Program-made: the position numbers and the translations under genes
Shown here: positions 41,501 to 49,545 of the stretch, in pieces
Position numbering within the stretch: position 1 is the stretch's first letter
How the letters are laid out: every line of letters starts with the position of its first letter
The notes under the pieces: model-generated
Told to the model about the DNA's origin: nothing
Databases searched by the model: none
The model's input: the letters and a program-made list of their open reading frames with translations, nothing else
Source of the DNA: Streptomyces diastatochromogenes
Lineage (GTDB): Bacteria; Actinomycetota; Actinomycetes; Streptomycetales; Streptomycetaceae
Assembly: GCF_002242805.1 (NCBI RefSeq)
Contig: NZ_MCGQ01000023.1
Coordinates: 248,421 to 312,420, forward strand
Length of the DNA stretch: 64,000 nt
Reading direction: 5' to 3'

Positions 41501-41744
41501 ACACCGCCAGAATCTCGTTCGTCGACGTGTCCCGCACCGCGTTGAACCAGCGACGGCAGCCCGCCGCATGGCTCCAGCGCTCGGCGAACGGGCCCTTCGG
41601 GTTGTCGCGGAAGAACAGGTACCGGGCCCACTCCTCGTCGGTGAGGGCCGCCGGGGCCTGCGGATACGGCACGTGTGCCTGGCCACCGTAGTGGAACTCG
41701 GCCTCGTCGCGGGGCCCGCACCACGGGCAGGGAATGAGCAGCAT
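38529..41744 (-). CDS. soxDA: Fused sarcosine oxidase delta-alpha subunit (SoxD-SoxA)
   Basis: One 1071-residue frame holds two subunits that are normally separate. Residues 1-90 are SoxD with its zinc site (CPWCG, then H18, H24, C63). Residues about 134-1071 are SoxA: beta-grasp ferredoxin-like domain with GTEYQGFRGDTLASALLANG, NAD/FAD Rossmann (VVGAGPAGLAAAAAAARSGA) and C-terminal GcvT-like folate domain. The linker (about 106-131) is translated from a palindromic intergenic-type repeat. The enzyme turns sarcosine into glycine plus 5,10-methylene-THF. ATG at 41744. If real, the fusion fixes the 1:1 delta:alpha ratio; a sequencing error hiding a stop is the alternative. Confidence 0.93.
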   Translation of the reverse strand: MLLIPCPWCGPRDEAEFHYGGQAHVPYPQAPAALTDEEWARYLFFRDNPKGPFAERWSHAAGCRRWFNAVRDTSTNEILAVYRAGEERPETLERRAVPARPRPASPARPAFEDEAPSGPIGAPGAEPPARDTTQPYRLSTGGRVDRSAPLTFTFDGTEYQGFRGDTLASALLANGVIQAGTSIKFGRPRGVFSAGVEEPNAVVQIEAPFPEPMLPATTVELYDGLVASSLPGQGRLATEPDPARYDAVHAHCDLLVVGAGPAGLAAAAAAARSGARVILADDRPELGGSLLGTGELLDWVDESGEQLDAVPEVRVLRRTTVFGYYDDNHLLAVERRTNHLGAEAPEKVSRERVWRIRARRVVLATGAHERSLAFADNDRPGVMLAASARAYVNRHGVLPGRHAVVFTTNDSAYAAALDLAAAGVDVTAIVDTRPEPGQWADRARAAGIEVLSGHAVTGTQGDARLTTVTVAPYGEAIAQREFAADLLLVSGGWNPVAHLFSQAGGKLRHDAALGSFVPDTCRQAVEVVGSARGALDLAATLAQGAAAGARAVEAEGYTAEAPRLPAVAAQPRQTPPLHVYVVPGASDAPRFVDLQRDVTVDDLARATGAGMRSVEHTKRYTTAGTANDQGKTSGVLASGIVAELLGVDISALGTTTFRPPYTPVSFATLAGRDRGALHDPVRTTALHDWHVAHGALFENVGQWKRPWYYPQDGEDMEAAVLRECRAAREGVALMDASTLGKIDVQGPDAAVLLDRLYTNMMSTLKVGMIRYGVMCRPDGMVFDDGTVIRLAQDRYLVTTTTGNAAAVLDWMEEWLQTEWPELRVHCTSVTEQWATVALVGPRSREVLGALAPRLAVSNDDFPFMAWRESTVAGIEARVCRISFSGELAYEINVSPWAARALWEAVYEAGAPYGITPYGTETMHVLRAEKGYPIIGQDTDGTVTPQDLGMSWVVSKKKPDFIGKRSHARADTARPDRKHLVGLLPEDPGTFLPEGTHLVADSVLPAPPVPMLGHVTSSYRSATLGRTFALALIKGGRERIGERLYAPVGDHLVPVTVASPVLYDPEGARRDG
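41352..41428. repeat. Palindromic intergenic-type repeat inside soxDA
   Basis: The element contains CCGGGGGC-TCC-GCCCCCGG, then GGCCCTGAAGGGGCC, then TCCTCAAATGCCGGACGGGCTG. To my knowledge this order is a very common intergenic repeat in Streptomyces chromosomes. Here it is open in frame and encodes residues about 106-131 of the SoxD-SoxA fusion. Confidence 0.7.
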
Positions 41745-41768
41745 GTCGTTCGGCTCCCTTGAGGATCC

Positions 41769-43001
41769 CTAGTGGGCCACCGCGGCCGCGCCGTGCTCGT
41801 CGACGAGCGCGCCGGTGGTGAAACGGTCGAGCGAGAAGGGGGCGTTGAGGGCGTGCGGGGTGTCGTGGGCGATGGTGTGGGCGTAGACCCAGCCGACGCC
41901 CGGGGTGGCCTTGAAGCCGCCCGTGCCCCAGCCGCAGTTGAGGTAGAGGTTGTCGACGGGAGTGAGCCCGATGATCGGCGAGGCGTCGGGGCTGACGTCC
42001 ACGATGCCGCCCCAGGTGCGCAGTACGTGGGCACGGGCGAAGACCGGGAACAGCTCCAGGGCCGCGGACATCTGCTCTTCGATGATGTGGAAGGCGCCGC
42101 GCTGGGTGTAGGAGTTGTACGCGTCGATGCCCGCGCCCATCACCAGCTCGCCCTTGTGCGCCTGGCTGACGTACACATGGACCGCGTTGGACATGACGAC
42201 CGTCGGGTGCACCGGCTCCAGCAGCTCCGACACGAGTGCCTGCAACGGATGGCTCTGGAGGGGGAGTTCGATGCCCGCCATGGCGGCGAGGACCGAGGTG
42301 TGGCCCGCCGAGCAGAGCGCCACCTTGCCTGCGGCGATCGGGCCCCGGGTGGTCCGGACTCCGACCACCCGGCCACCGACCACATCCAGGCCGGTGACCT
42401 CGCAGTTCTGGATGATGTCGATTCCGGCGGCGTCGGCGGAGCGGGCCAGGCCCCAGGCGACGTGGTCGTGCTTGGCGATGCCGGCGCGCGGCTGGTAGGT
42501 GGCGCCCAGGACCGGGTAGCGGACGTCCGGTGAGACGTTGACGATCGGGCAGACCTCTTTGACCCGCTCGGCGTCGAGCCATTCGGCGTCCACGCCGTTG
42601 AGACGGTTGGCCTCGACGCGACGCACGCTGTCGCGGACGTCCTGCAGGCTGTGGGCGAGGTTGAGCACGCCTCGCTGGGAGAAGAGGATCGGATAGTCGA
42701 GTTCCTCCGCCAGTCCCTCCCACAGCTTGAGGGCGTGCTCGTAGATTCCGGCGCTCTCGTCCCACAGGTAGTTGGAGCGGATGATCGTGGTGTTGCGGGC
42801 CATGTTGCCGCCCGCCAGCCAGCCCTTCTCCAGCACGGCGACCTTGGTGATGCCGTGGTTCTTCGCCAGGTAGTGGGCGGTGGCGAGGCCGTGTCCGCCA
42901 CCGCCGACGATCACCACGTCGTACGACCGCTTCGGCTCCGGCGTACGCCACAACCAGTCGGGGTGCTCCGGGAGTTCGGCTCCGGGGGTGCGGGGGCTCA
43001 T
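41769..43001 (-). CDS. soxB: Sarcosine oxidase beta subunit
   Basis: The 410-residue flavoprotein has the FAD motif VVIVGGGGHGLATAHYL and the KHDHVAW segment (H178/H180) that carries the covalent FMN in this family, with GWGTGGFKATPGVG near the C-terminus. It oxidises sarcosine with O2 and hands the methylene group to SoxA-bound folate. ATG at 43001. It sits 24 bp upstream of soxDA and 31 bp after folD. Confidence 0.96.
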   Translation of the reverse strand: MSPRTPGAELPEHPDWLWRTPEPKRSYDVVIVGGGGHGLATAHYLAKNHGITKVAVLEKGWLAGGNMARNTTIIRSNYLWDESAGIYEHALKLWEGLAEELDYPILFSQRGVLNLAHSLQDVRDSVRRVEANRLNGVDAEWLDAERVKEVCPIVNVSPDVRYPVLGATYQPRAGIAKHDHVAWGLARSADAAGIDIIQNCEVTGLDVVGGRVVGVRTTRGPIAAGKVALCSAGHTSVLAAMAGIELPLQSHPLQALVSELLEPVHPTVVMSNAVHVYVSQAHKGELVMGAGIDAYNSYTQRGAFHIIEEQMSAALELFPVFARAHVLRTWGGIVDVSPDASPIIGLTPVDNLYLNCGWGTGGFKATPGVGWVYAHTIAHDTPHALNAPFSLDRFTTGALVDEHGAAAVAH

Positions 43002-43032
43002 CGGACGGCTCCGACCTCTGGGAGGGACAGGT

Positions 43033-43893
43033 TCATACGGCGTTCGCGTTCCTCTCGGCGGCCTCGACGACGTTGGCGAGCAGCATCGCCCTCGTCATGG
43101 GGCCCACGCCTCCGGGCATCGGCGCGAGCCACCCGGCGACCGTCGCGGCCTCGGGGTGCACATCACCCACCAGACCTCCGTCGGTGCGGGTGATGCCGAC
43201 GTCCAGGACCGCCGCGCCGGGGCGCAGCATGTCCTTGGTGATCAGTCCGGGCGAGCCGGCGGCCGCGATGACGACGTCCGCCTCGCGTATGTGCCAGGCC
43301 AGACCCTTGGTGCCGGTGTGGCACAGAGTGACGGTGGCGTTCTCGGAGCGGCGGGTCAGCAGCAGTCCGATGGGGCGGCCGACGGTGATGCCGCGGCCGA
43401 CCACGCACACCCGTGCTCCGGCGAGGGGAACGTCGTACCGCCGCAGCAGTTCGACGATGCCCCGCGGTGTGCACGGCAGCGGGGCCTCGACGCCGAGAAC
43501 GAGCCGGCCGAGGTTGACGGGGTGCAGTCCGTCGGCGTCCTTGGCCGGGTCCATGCGTGCCAGTACGGCGTTGGTGTCCAGGTGGCGCGGGAGCGGGAGC
43601 TGGACGATGTAGCCGGTGCAGGCCGGGTCGGCGTTGAGCTCGTCGATGACGTCCTCGACCTGGCTCTGCGAGGCGTCGGCGGGCAGATCCCGGCGGATGG
43701 AGGCGATCCCGACCTGAGCACAGTCGCGGTGTTTGCCGGCGACGTAGGCACGGCTGCCGGGGTCGTCGCCGACCAGGACCGTGCCGAGGCCGGGCGGGCG
43801 GCTGCCCGTCGCGGTCAGTTTGCTTACGCGTTCGGCGAGTTCACGGCGTATCGCGGCCGCGGTCGCCTTGCCGTCGAGCAGCTGCGCGGTCAT
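43033..43893 (-). CDS. folD: Methylene-THF dehydrogenase/cyclohydrolase
   Basis: The 286-residue bifunctional enzyme makes 10-formyl-THF from 5,10-methylene-THF. Catalytic Y50 and K54 (SRAYVAGKHR), GYIVQLPLP, CVVGRGITVGRPIGLLL and PGGVGPMTRAMLL are all present. ATG at 43893 has GAGGGAAG upstream. Placed between dimethylglycine oxidase and sarcosine oxidase, it drains the methylene-THF both make. It may be a second copy next to a housekeeping folD. Confidence 0.96.
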   Translation of the reverse strand: MTAQLLDGKATAAAIRRELAERVSKLTATGSRPPGLGTVLVGDDPGSRAYVAGKHRDCAQVGIASIRRDLPADASQSQVEDVIDELNADPACTGYIVQLPLPRHLDTNAVLARMDPAKDADGLHPVNLGRLVLGVEAPLPCTPRGIVELLRRYDVPLAGARVCVVGRGITVGRPIGLLLTRRSENATVTLCHTGTKGLAWHIREADVVIAAAGSPGLITKDMLRPGAAVLDVGITRTDGGLVGDVHPEAATVAGWLAPMPGGVGPMTRAMLLANVVEAAERNANAV

Positions 43894-43906
43894 CGTCTTC
43901 CCTCGG

Positions 43907-46345
43907 TCAGCCACGGAGGCGGGACATGGTCGGGTCGAACAGCGGCTCCTCGGCCACGACCGCCTCGATCCGCTGGTCGAAGTAGCCGATCTGCACACTG
44001 GTTCCGGGGACACTGAGCTCCGTCGGCAGCCACGCGTAAGCGATCCCCTTGCCGATCGTGTAGCCGTAGGCGGCGCTAGTGACATAGCCGACCGCCCGCT
44101 CACCGTCGTACACCGGCTCCTTGCCCATGACGACCGACTGCGGGTCGTCGACGGTGAGGCACGTCAGCTTGCGCCGTACGTCGGCCTTGCGGCGCTCCAG
44201 CGCGGCCTTGCCGATGAAGTCGTCCTTGTCGAGCTTGACGGCGAAGCCGACGCCGGCCTCGTAGGGGTCGTGCTCGTAGGTCATGTCGGTGCCGAAGGAG
44301 CGGTAGCCCTTCTCCAGGCGGAGACTGTTGAAGGCACCCCGGCCCGCGATGACGCCGCCGAGGGGCTCGGCCGCCTGCCACAGGGTGTCCCACAGCTTCA
44401 GGCCCTGGTCGGCGGTGGTGTAGAGCTCCCAGCCGAGTTCACCGACGTACGACAGCCGCATCGCGGTGACGGGCACCGAGCCGATGTAGGCGCGCTTGGC
44501 CCGGAAGTACTTCAGGCCGTCGCCCGAGAAGTCCGCGTCGGTGAGGGGCTGGAGGACCTTGCGGGCCAGCGGGCCCCACAGGCCGATGCAGCAGGTGCCG
44601 GGGGTGATGTCGCGTACCTGGACCGTGCCGTCGGCGGGGAGGTGGCGGCTGAACCAGTCGAGGTCCAGGTTGCCGTTGGCACCTACCTGGAAGAGGTCGC
44701 GGGCGAGGCGGGCGACGGTGACGTCGCTGCGGATGCCGCCGTCGTGGTCGAGGAGCAGGGTGTACGTCACCGAGCCGACCGACTTGGCGACCTTGCCGGT
44801 GCACAGGCGCTCCAGGAAGGCGGCGGCACCGGGGCCGCTGACCTCGAGGCGCTTGAGGGCCGTCATGTCGTACATCGCGACGGTCTCGCGGGTGGCCTGC
44901 GCCTCGGCGCCGACGATGGGCGACCAGTACTGCGCGGCCCAGTCGTTGGGGGTGGGGATCGTGCGGCCTTCGACCAGGCCCGCGTTGGCCTCGTACCACT
45001 GCGGGCGCTCCCAGCCGTTCGCCTCCAGGAAGAAGGCGCCCAGCTCCTGCTGGCGGGCGTGGAAGGGGCTGGTGCGGATCGGGCGTGGTGTCCCGGACGG
45101 CTGGAGGGGGTGGAGGATGTCGTAGACCTCGACGAAGTTCTGGCAGTCGCGGGCCAGGACGTACTCCGGGGCCAGCTGGTGCGGCTCGAAGCGGTTGACG
45201 TCGCACTCGTGCAGGTCGAAGGACGAGCAGTGGCCGTCGACCAGCCACTCGGCCACCGCTCGGCCCACGCCGGCCGAGTGGGTGACCCAGACGGCCTCGG
45301 CGACCCAGAAGCCCTTGACGTCCGGGGACTCCCCGAGGAGCGGGAAGTTGTCGGTGGTGAAGGAGAAGAGGCCGTTGATGCCCTCCTCGACCTTCGCCTC
45401 CTTGGTGGCGGGGAGGAGGGACTGGGTCTCCGTCCAGGCGGGCTCGAAGTCCTCCTCGGTGAACTTCAGGACCGAGGGCATGGTCTCGGCCTCGTCGAAG
45501 GAGAGGATCTCGTCCGCGGTGATGGGCATCGGGCGGTGGCCGTAGTAGCCGATGCCGATGCCGTCGAAGCGGTCGCGGTAGTAGAGGTCGGCGTCCTGGT
45601 GGCGCAGGATCGGCCGGACCGCCTCCTCCGTCTGGCCCGCCAGCGCCGGGACCGGGCCGGTCCAGGCGAGCTGGTGGGCGAGCGGGGTCAGCGGGAGGTT
45701 CATGCCGACCATGCGGGCGATCTTCGGGCCCCAGATGCCGGCACAGCACACCACGATGTCGGCGGGGATCTCGCCCTGGTCGGTGAGGACGCCGGTGACG
45801 CGGCCGTCGGCCTGCTGGACGTCGAGCACTTCATGGCGGGCGAGGAAGCGGACGCCGCGCTCGGTGGCCCGGCGGATCTGCGCCTCGACGGCGAGGACGG
45901 CCTTGGCGAGGCCGTCGGTGGGTACCAGGAGGCCGCCGAGGACCTTGTCGCGGTTGACCAGCGGGTGCTGCTCGACGCACTCGTCGGGGCTCAGCAGCCG
46001 GCCCTCGATGCCCCAGGCGCTGATCCAGCCGTGCCGGCGGCGCAGTTCCGTGAGGCGCTCGGGGGTGGTCGCCACTTCGAGGCCGCCGACCTGCAGGAAG
46101 CAGGGCTTGCCGTCGACGTCGAGGGAGCAGAACTTCTCGACGGTGTAGCGGGCCAGCTCGGTCATGGTCTTGGAGGAGTTGGTCTGGAAGACCAGGCCGG
46201 GAGCGTGCGACGAGGATCCCCCGGTGGCGGGGAGGGGACCCTGGTCGACCACGGTCACTTCGGTCCAGCCTCGCGCGGAGATCTCGTCCGCGAGTGCCGC
46301 TCCCACGACGCCCGCTCCGATGATCACCACTCGGGGTCCCGCCAT
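43907..46345 (-). CDS. Dimethylglycine oxidase/dehydrogenase
   Basis: The 812-residue two-domain enzyme has an N-terminal FAD oxidoreductase (VVIIGAGVVGAALADEI, and SSSHAPGLVFQ carrying the His that binds FAD covalently in the family). A C-terminal GcvT-type folate domain starts at about residue 430 (YDMTALKRLEVSGPGAAAFL). It demethylates N,N-dimethylglycine to sarcosine and forms methylene-THF. ATG at 46345 follows GGAGG. First gene of the operon that continues with folD, soxB, soxDA and soxG. A 36-bp tandem operator lies 30 bp upstream. Confidence 0.94.
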   Translation of the reverse strand: MAGPRVVIIGAGVVGAALADEISARGWTEVTVVDQGPLPATGGSSSHAPGLVFQTNSSKTMTELARYTVEKFCSLDVDGKPCFLQVGGLEVATTPERLTELRRRHGWISAWGIEGRLLSPDECVEQHPLVNRDKVLGGLLVPTDGLAKAVLAVEAQIRRATERGVRFLARHEVLDVQQADGRVTGVLTDQGEIPADIVVCCAGIWGPKIARMVGMNLPLTPLAHQLAWTGPVPALAGQTEEAVRPILRHQDADLYYRDRFDGIGIGYYGHRPMPITADEILSFDEAETMPSVLKFTEEDFEPAWTETQSLLPATKEAKVEEGINGLFSFTTDNFPLLGESPDVKGFWVAEAVWVTHSAGVGRAVAEWLVDGHCSSFDLHECDVNRFEPHQLAPEYVLARDCQNFVEVYDILHPLQPSGTPRPIRTSPFHARQQELGAFFLEANGWERPQWYEANAGLVEGRTIPTPNDWAAQYWSPIVGAEAQATRETVAMYDMTALKRLEVSGPGAAAFLERLCTGKVAKSVGSVTYTLLLDHDGGIRSDVTVARLARDLFQVGANGNLDLDWFSRHLPADGTVQVRDITPGTCCIGLWGPLARKVLQPLTDADFSGDGLKYFRAKRAYIGSVPVTAMRLSYVGELGWELYTTADQGLKLWDTLWQAAEPLGGVIAGRGAFNSLRLEKGYRSFGTDMTYEHDPYEAGVGFAVKLDKDDFIGKAALERRKADVRRKLTCLTVDDPQSVVMGKEPVYDGERAVGYVTSAAYGYTIGKGIAYAWLPTELSVPGTSVQIGYFDQRIEAVVAEEPLFDPTMSRLRG

Positions 46346-46374
46346 CGCCGCACCTCCGAAATCAAAACCGGTCA

Positions 46375-46410
46375 GTTGCTGTTTACGCAACTCGATTCAG
46401 GTTGCGCAAC
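46375..46410. promoter_or_regulatory. Betaine-regulon tandem operator 1 (dimethylglycine operon)
   Basis: Two 17-bp sites 19 bp apart: GTTGCTGTTTACGCAAC (perfect arms) and GATTCAGGTTGCGCAAC (one good arm). They lie 30 bp upstream of the dimethylglycine oxidase start. Confidence 0.72.
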
Positions 46411-46492
46411 TCAATGTGCCTGTCGCGAGTCAGGGGTGTCAAGGGGTGCGTGACGTCGGAGAACGGCCCGGAACACCGGCCGGAACACGGCA

Positions 46493-46538
46493 ATGCCCGG
46501 CGGGCGGTGCGCACAGGTGCGCACCGCCCGCCGGGCAT
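46493..46538. terminator. 22-bp perfect terminator hairpin
   Basis: ATGCCCGGCGGGCGGTGCGC begins a 22-bp perfect stem with a 2-nt loop (AG), 24 nt beyond the opuAC stop. It ends the betaine transport operon and isolates it from the dimethylglycine operon promoter. Confidence 0.85.
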
Positions 46539-46562
46539 GTTCGACCGGCCCGCGGACTCGGC

Positions 46563-47531
46563 TCACTTGAGCCAGGCGTCCACCTTGTCCTTGTTGGCGT
46601 CGACCCACTTCTTCGCCGCCGCCTCGTCGGACATCTTGTCCTGGGCGATGTACTTGGCGACCGTGTTCTGGTCCTCGTTCGTCCAGTTGAAGTTCTTCAC
46701 CAGGTTGTAGGCGGGGCTGCCGGACTTGGCGAACTTCGCGCTGACGATCTTGTCGAGGTCGTACACCGGATAGTCGCAGGCGACCTTCGCCGCGTCGGCG
46801 TCACAGCCCGTCGTGTACGTGGGCAGGGAGACCTTCTTCAGCGGGACCTCGGACAGGAACCACTGCGGCTCGTAGAAGTAGCCGATCACCCACTTCTTGT
46901 TCTTCTCCGCGTCCCGGAAGGACTGGATGAGCGCGGTCTCGCTTCCCGCGTACACCACCTTGAAGTCCAGCTTCAGGTTCTTCACCAGCGCCGCGTCGTT
47001 GGTGACGTAGGAGGGGTCGCCGTCGAGGAGCTGGCCCTTGCCGCCCGACTCGGACGTCTTGAAGTTCGACGCGTACTTGTCGAGGTTCTTCCAGTCGAGG
47101 ATGTCGGGGTGCGCCTTGGCCAGCCACGGCGGCACGTACCAGCCGATGATGCCCTTGTTGCCGGTCTGGCCGGCCTCCACGGCGGTCTTCTGCTGGGTGA
47201 CGTACTTCTTCTTCAGGTCGTCGTGGCCCCAGTTCTCCAGGACGGCGTCGACCTCGCCGGTGCCGAAGCCCTGCCAGGCGATCTCTTCCTTCAGGTTCTT
47301 CTTGGTGACCTTGCAGCCGAGGTTGTGCTCGGCGACGTACGCGACGACCGCCGCGTCGGCCTCGTAACCCACCCAAGGGTTGACCGCGAGGTTGAACGTG
47401 GCGCACTTGCCCGAGCTGCCCGCGCCGTTCGAACCCGAGGAGGAGTCGCCGACCTTCGCGCCGCCGCAGGCGGTGAGGGTGAGGCCGAGGACGGCCAGGC
47501 CGGCCGCGCCGGCTCGCCAGTGTCTTGCCAT
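46563..47531 (-). CDS. opuAC: Glycine betaine ABC transporter binding lipoprotein
   Basis: The 322-residue lipoprotein has signal MARHWRAGAAGLAVLGLTLT with lipobox C22, then an OpuAC-type binding fold (NLAVNPWVGYEADAAVVAYV). Scattered Trp residues (WGHDDL, GWYVPPW, YEPQWFL) are suited to a cation cage for trimethylammonium ligands. ATG at 47531. Last gene of the betB/opu operon, 13 bp after the permease. Confidence 0.93.
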   Translation of the reverse strand: MARHWRAGAAGLAVLGLTLTACGGAKVGDSSSGSNGAGSSGKCATFNLAVNPWVGYEADAAVVAYVAEHNLGCKVTKKNLKEEIAWQGFGTGEVDAVLENWGHDDLKKKYVTQQKTAVEAGQTGNKGIIGWYVPPWLAKAHPDILDWKNLDKYASNFKTSESGGKGQLLDGDPSYVTNDAALVKNLKLDFKVVYAGSETALIQSFRDAEKNKKWVIGYFYEPQWFLSEVPLKKVSLPTYTTGCDADAAKVACDYPVYDLDKIVSAKFAKSGSPAYNLVKNFNWTNEDQNTVAKYIAQDKMSDEAAAKKWVDANKDKVDAWLK

Positions 47532-47544
47532 GGTGTCGTGCTCC

Positions 47545-49545
47545 TTAAGCGCCCGCGCGTCGCGCCGCAGCCTGAGTGATCCGGTCGAACATGACTCCGA
47601 GCAGTACGATGGCGAGTCCCGCCGCCAGCCCCTTGCCGTACAGCTCTCCCTGCGAGAATCCGGCCACGACGTCGTAGCCGAGGGCGCCCGCGCCTACCAG
47701 GCCGCCCACAACAACCATCGACAGCACGTAGATCAGGCCCTGGTTGGTCGCGAGTGTCAGGGCACTGCGTGACATCGGCAGTTGAACCTTGGTGATGATC
47801 TGCCAGGTGTTGCACCCGGCGGAGGTGGCCGCTTCCACGGTGGTCTCGGGGACGGCCCGGATCCCGTCGGCGATGATCTTCATGGCCACGGGTGCCCCGT
47901 AGACGATCGCGGCGACGATGGCCGTGAAGCGGGTGGCACCGAACAGCGCGAGGAACGGCACGAGATAGACGAACGGCGGCATGACCTGGGCCGCGTCCAG
48001 GGTGGGCCGGATCATTCGGTCGACCATCATGCTGCGGCCCATCCACACGCCGAAGACGATGCCGAGGATCATCACGAGCACCGTCGCGACGATCGTCGAG
48101 GCCAGCGTGGTCATGGCGTCCGACCACACACCGGTGGCGACCAGCAGGCCCACGCACACGGCGGCGGTGATCCCGGCCTTCCAGCCGCCCAGCACCACGG
48201 CGAGCGCGATCAGCACCGCGCCGACGAGCCACCACGGGGAGTCGGTGAGCAGCGTCTGGAACGGGTTGAGCAGGCCGTTGGTGATGGCGTCGCGGAAGGC
48301 GTTGGTCAGGCCCGACAGATGGTCCTGCGCCCAGTTGGTCGCGGTGTCCGTCGCGCTCGCGATGTGGCTGCCGACGGTGCCGTCGCCGGGGAAGTCGGCC
48401 GCCCACAGGTAGGTGTGCGACAGATAGATCAGGACCACCGTGACCACGGCACCGAGGCCCAGCAGCGGCCGCCGCCACTTCACGAAGCGGTTCTTGGAAC
48501 GTCGCGCGTTCTCCTCGCGCGCGCTGGCCGCGGTCGTGACCCGGTCCAGCACGATCGCCATGACCACGATGGCGAGGCCCGCGTTGAAGGCCGTGCCGAC
48601 GTCGAGCGACTGCAGTGCCTGGAGGACGTTCACGCCGAGGCCCGGCGCGTTGATCAGGGCCGCGATGGTCACCATGGCCAGGGCGGCCATGATGGTCTGG
48701 TTGACGCCCATCACCACGGTCCGCTTGGACATCGGCAGCAGGACCTTCAGCAGCGACTGGCGGCGCGTGGCACCCAGTGAGTCGGCCGCCTCGACCGTCG
48801 TCTTCGACACGTTGCGGATGGCGTGCGCGGTGATGCGGATCGTCGGCGGAGCCGCGTAGATCACGGTGGCGATGGTGGCGGACGCGCCGCCGATGAGGAA
48901 GAACAGGGTCAGCGGCGCCAGGTAGACGAAGGTCGGCATCGTCTGCATGAAGTCCAGGAAGGGCGTCATGATCCGGTTGAACCGGTCCGAAAGACCGGCC
49001 CACACCCCGAGCGGGATCGCGAACAGCAGGGCCACGAACACCGCGCACAGGATGAGCGCCAGGGTGTCCATGCTCTCCTGCCACAGCCCCTGCAGCCCGA
49101 AGAAGGTGAAGCCCGCCACGGCCAGCAGGGCGACCCGCCAGTTGCCCGCGGCCCAGGAGACGTAACCGGCCAGGCCGACGACGCCGAGCCAGCCGATCTC
49201 CGGGACCGGGCGGGACCCGGACGGCTGGGAGATCAGGTGCTGGACGAAGGTCACCAGATTGTCGATGACCAGCCGGATCTCGTTGAAGAAGTACAGGAAG
49301 AGCGGGTTGGAGTTGCGGTTGGCGCCGATGGAGTCGTTGAAGTCGTTGATCCACCGGTGCAGGTCGGTCAGATCGGCCACCGCCAGGGACAGGGTCTGCT
49401 TGCCGCGCAGGACGGCGAACAGCACCAGCCAGACCACGAAGATCGCGCCGATCATCACGGGCCGGCTGACCTTGCGGGCACCCTTGGCGGGCGCGGCCGG
49501 TTCCGCGGCCTCTGTTTTCTCGGGTTTCTCGATGGCGACGGTCAT
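47545..49545 (-). CDS. opuAB: Glycine betaine ABC permease, two fused domains
   Basis: The 666-residue membrane protein has two complete permease domains in tandem. Each has the transmembrane EAA-type loop (TTVEAADSLGATRRQSLLKV and TTVEAATSAGCNTWQIITKV), joined by extra helices. Normally two ProW/OpuAB chains dimerise, and here a single chain supplies both halves. ATG at 49545 overlaps the ATPase stop. It imports betaine or choline for catabolism and osmoprotection. Confidence 0.93.
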   Translation of the reverse strand: MTVAIEKPEKTEAAEPAAPAKGARKVSRPVMIGAIFVVWLVLFAVLRGKQTLSLAVADLTDLHRWINDFNDSIGANRNSNPLFLYFFNEIRLVIDNLVTFVQHLISQPSGSRPVPEIGWLGVVGLAGYVSWAAGNWRVALLAVAGFTFFGLQGLWQESMDTLALILCAVFVALLFAIPLGVWAGLSDRFNRIMTPFLDFMQTMPTFVYLAPLTLFFLIGGASATIATVIYAAPPTIRITAHAIRNVSKTTVEAADSLGATRRQSLLKVLLPMSKRTVVMGVNQTIMAALAMVTIAALINAPGLGVNVLQALQSLDVGTAFNAGLAIVVMAIVLDRVTTAASAREENARRSKNRFVKWRRPLLGLGAVVTVVLIYLSHTYLWAADFPGDGTVGSHIASATDTATNWAQDHLSGLTNAFRDAITNGLLNPFQTLLTDSPWWLVGAVLIALAVVLGGWKAGITAAVCVGLLVATGVWSDAMTTLASTIVATVLVMILGIVFGVWMGRSMMVDRMIRPTLDAAQVMPPFVYLVPFLALFGATRFTAIVAAIVYGAPVAMKIIADGIRAVPETTVEAATSAGCNTWQIITKVQLPMSRSALTLATNQGLIYVLSMVVVGGLVGAGALGYDVVAGFSQGELYGKGLAAGLAIVLLGVMFDRITQAAARRAGA

